Shown here in pieces: positions 5,094-6,177 of a stretch of 6,177 nucleotides of DNA (its first letter is position 1; the number at the start of each line of letters is the position of its first letter). The notes beneath the pieces are model-generated. The model was given only the letters and a program-made list of their open reading frames with translations. It did not search any database and was not told the DNA's origin. Made by a program: the position numbers and the translations under genes. Origin of the DNA: Caldifarciminota bacterium (GTDB taxonomy: Bacteria; Hydrothermota; Tepidihabitantia; B3-TA06); the NCBI GenBank assembly GCA_014729665.1, contig WJJO01000124.1:1-6177 (forward strand). Reading direction: 5' to 3'.

Positions 5094-5815
5094 TTACCTT
5101 CTATCTCGGCGAGAAGCCTCTGTGCGTCCGGTTTATCCTCGAGTACGTAGTCCGCTGCGTGCTTGGGGTTGGTTGTCGAGAGAACCTTGTTAAGCTGGGT
5201 GCGGGCATCGGAGTACTTCTTCTGTTTTATGTAGAGCTTTGCCAAATCTACCCTGAGAAGGGTGTAGTTGGATTCAATAGCAAGCCCGTTCTTGAAGTAC
5301 TCCTCGGATTTTTCAAGGCTGCCGCCTGCGATTCCGGGAACCTCCATGTACCATACGCCCAGACCGTCCATGGCCGGGGTGAATTTGGAGTTGAGGGTAA
5401 GCGCCTTCTCGAACGCCTTCTTTACCGGGCCTGCAAGGTTCAGGGAGTTCAACACGCCCTTGGTTTGACCTATCCTGCCCAGGGCGACGCCGTACCAGAA
5501 GTGGCTTTCGGGTATGCCGGGGCCGTGCGCCTTGGCGTCCTCGGCGTTATCCTCCGCCTTCTGGTAGTAAAACAGCTTCTTTTCCTTTGCCGATTCGTCA
5601 TCGCCTAAAAGGCAATATAGCCTTGCAGTACGCCACAGGGCATTGGCGTCGTTGGGATTTTCCTCAAGCACCTCGTTGCACAGGTAAAGCGCTTTCATGC
5701 CGTAACTTGCATCCTTGTGTCGGTTGTAATAGTAGTTATCCGACTGGGTCAGACGGGAATCCAGGGCCGAAATAACGGTTATGCAAAGCAGGGCAGCAAT
5801 TAGGGCCTTTTTCAT
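5090..5815 (-). CDS. Exported TPR-repeat protein, TatT-like
   Basis: The 241-residue product begins with a typical signal peptide (MKK, hydrophobic 4-17, cleavage near A17). C11 is not in a good lipobox because Leu precedes it, so a soluble periplasmic protein is likelier than a lipoprotein. The mature part is all helical with TPR-like units: about 37-70 ('ALYLCNEVLEENPNDANALW'), 80-95, 104-142 ('HFWYGVALGRIGQ' and 'VKKAFEKALTLNSKFTPA'), 150-180 and 184-213. The stretch 'VPGIAGGSLEKSEEYFKNGL' (159-178) matches the PG-x-x-GG-x-x-E-K-A motif of TatT, the periplasmic TPR component of some TRAP transporters; no TRAP permease genes are here. TPRs bind peptides or proteins, so a scaffold or client-delivery role for the coupled Omp85 barrel is plausible. 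AAGGAGG four bases before the ATG fixes the start. Confidence 0.88.
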   Translation of the reverse strand: MKKALIAALLCITVISALDSRLTQSDNYYYNRHKDASYGMKALYLCNEVLEENPNDANALWRTARLYCLLGDDESAKEKKLFYYQKAEDNAEDAKAHGPGIPESHFWYGVALGRIGQTKGVLNSLNLAGPVKKAFEKALTLNSKFTPAMDGLGVWYMEVPGIAGGSLEKSEEYFKNGLAIESNYTLLRVDLAKLYIKQKKYSDARTQLNKVLSTTNPKHAADYVLEDKPDAQRLLAEIEGK

Positions 5816-5819
5816 GCTT

Positions 5820-5825
5820 CCTCCT
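5820..5825 (-). promoter_or_regulatory. Strong Shine-Dalgarno of the TPR gene
   Basis: The minus strand reads AAGGAGGAAGCATG, with AGGAGG four bases before the ATG at 5815. Spacing and sequence nearly repeat those of the FG-GAP gene, suggesting that strong initiation is a habit of this genome. Confidence 0.8.
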
Positions 5826-5919
5826 TATCGGGTTTATCTTTCATGACAAAACGCCTAGTTCGGTTAATTAACAACGCAAGAGCTAACTATGCCTGAACAT
5901 TCGGTTGTCCAAGCGGGAT

Positions 5920-5947
5920 AGTCTACCCCTTCAAGGGAGGATGTCAA
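5920..5947 (-). promoter_or_regulatory. Putative promoter of the TPR-Omp85 operon
   Basis: A perfect TTGACA (minus strand of 5942-5947) is followed after 16 bases by TAGACT (minus strand of 5920-5925). Transcription would start near 5912, giving a leader of about 98 bases. Between the boxes lies a small palindrome, CCCTT-C-AAGGG (5927-5937), which could be an operator. Confidence 0.52.
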
Positions 5948-5989
5948 GGCTATGAGGCGGTTTTGTTACCCGTACTGGCTGTGACCGGA

Positions 5990-6177
5990 CTATCTGTTTA
6001 TAGTCAACTTTTCGGTTTTAATAAAGATGCTTCTTCCAGACCCCATCGCCTTCATCCTGATGAAGTACACGCCCGGAACTAACTCGGGAAGGAGAACATG
6101 GTGGTTTCCTTCAGTATATAACCCCCGGGCAAGCACCCTGACCATACGACCCGTCGCATCGTAGAGCACGAGATTGA
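5990..6177 (-). CDS. 3' end of a secreted protein with FlgD-like/T9SS type A-like C-terminal sorting tail
   Basis: Only the last 61 residues are inside the window, ending with TAG at 5990-5992; the start lies beyond the right edge. The segment runs 'LVLYDATGRMVRVL', 'EGNHHVLLPELVPGVYFIRM' and ends 'IFIKTEKLTINR'. This is the pattern of FlgD-Ig-like/T9SS type A C-terminal domains: [LIV]-Y-D-x-x-G-R-x-V, then G-x-H, then P-G-V-Y-F-[IV]-[RK], then x-K-x-x-[LIV]-x-[RK] at the very end. In Bacteroidota such tails direct proteins through the PorU/PorV type IX system. Similar tails are common on exported proteins of many candidate phyla, where the machinery is less studied. The catalytic or binding part of this protein is not visible. 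No known family other than the tail can be assigned. Confidence 0.82.
   Translation of the reverse strand, partial: NLVLYDATGRMVRVLARGLYTEGNHHVLLPELVPGVYFIRMKAMGSGRSIFIKTEKLTINR

Larger units (their letters stand above)
5816..5989. other. Intergenic region: promoter and leader, otherwise unassigned
   Basis: This 174-base gap, the longest in the window, holds the TPR-Omp85 promoter and its leader. The leader has an AT-rich palindrome TTAATTAA and weak complementary words, but no riboswitch or attenuator that I can recognise. No intrinsic terminator is visible after the upstream gene's stop at 5990. Confidence 0.5.

Noticed and set aside
5159..5608. 149-residue plus-strand open frame
   Set aside because: It lies wholly inside the TPR gene on the other strand, has no Shine-Dalgarno or recognisable domain, and the minus-strand protein is clearly real.
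5783..5785. C11 of the TPR protein as a lipoprotein cysteine
   Set aside because: The residues before it are A-L-L, lacking the small residue expected at -1 of a lipobox. Ordinary signal peptidase cleavage near A17 fits better.
5850..5885. Leader of the TPR gene as a riboswitch
   Set aside because: Only short weak pairings and a TTAATTAA palindrome are visible, matching no riboswitch core that I know.
1..6177. CRISPR, tRNA, rRNA, insertion sequence or prophage
   Set aside because: No regularly spaced direct repeats, cloverleaf-like sequence, transposase or terminal inverted repeats were seen; coding density is that of ordinary chromosome.

Overview
The window looks like a stretch of chromosome from an uncultured, diderm (outer-membrane) bacterium, probably of the FCB superphylum or a neighbouring candidate phylum such as WOR-3/Stahlbacteria. 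This placement is inference. It rests on an Omp85-type outer-membrane barrel, exported proteins with FG-GAP/VCBS calcium loops, and a C-terminal tail at the right edge of the FlgD-like/type IX secretion (T9SS type A) sorting kind. No 16S, tRNA or other marker gene is present. All eight genes, six complete and two cut by the window edges, lie on the minus strand, so transcription runs from right to left. I saw no mobile element, CRISPR array or RNA gene.

From right to left: (a) 5990-6177 is the 3' end of a gene for a secreted protein with a sorting-type tail. (b) 5090-5815 and 3711-5093 form a two-gene operon with an ATGA stop/start overlap. It encodes an exported TPR protein resembling TatT and an Omp85-family barrel with one POTRA domain. 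A TTGACA promoter lies upstream at 5920-5947 and a strong intrinsic terminator downstream at 3630-3658. (c) 3041-3547 and 2007-3044 form a second ATGA-coupled pair: a DUF402 protein and a SpoIID/LytB-type peptidoglycan lytic transglycosylase. (d) 1625-1936 encodes an orphan membrane protein with three predicted helices and its own putative promoter. (e) 1029-1535 encodes a MarR-family regulator whose start codon and -10 box lie in a palindrome, probably an autoregulatory operator. (f) 1-988 encodes an exported FG-GAP/VCBS repeat protein, cut by the left edge, 40 bases downstream of the MarR gene.

The common theme is the cell envelope: outer-membrane assembly or transport (Omp85 plus TPR), cell-wall remodelling (SpoIID-like), and secreted or surface proteins (FG-GAP and sorting-tail proteins). 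A MarR switch may control itself, the FG-GAP gene behind it, and possibly the small membrane protein, whose promoter shares a 10-base word with the MarR palindrome. Three intergenic regions hold a perfect TTGACA box 16 bases from a TA-N3-T box, and a fourth holds a weaker copy with the same spacing. Genes are densely packed and no gap reaches 300 bases. I found no clearly new biological system. The most promising leads are the TPR-Omp85 pair, the DUF402-SpoIID coupling, and the MarR operator with a probably leaderless start.
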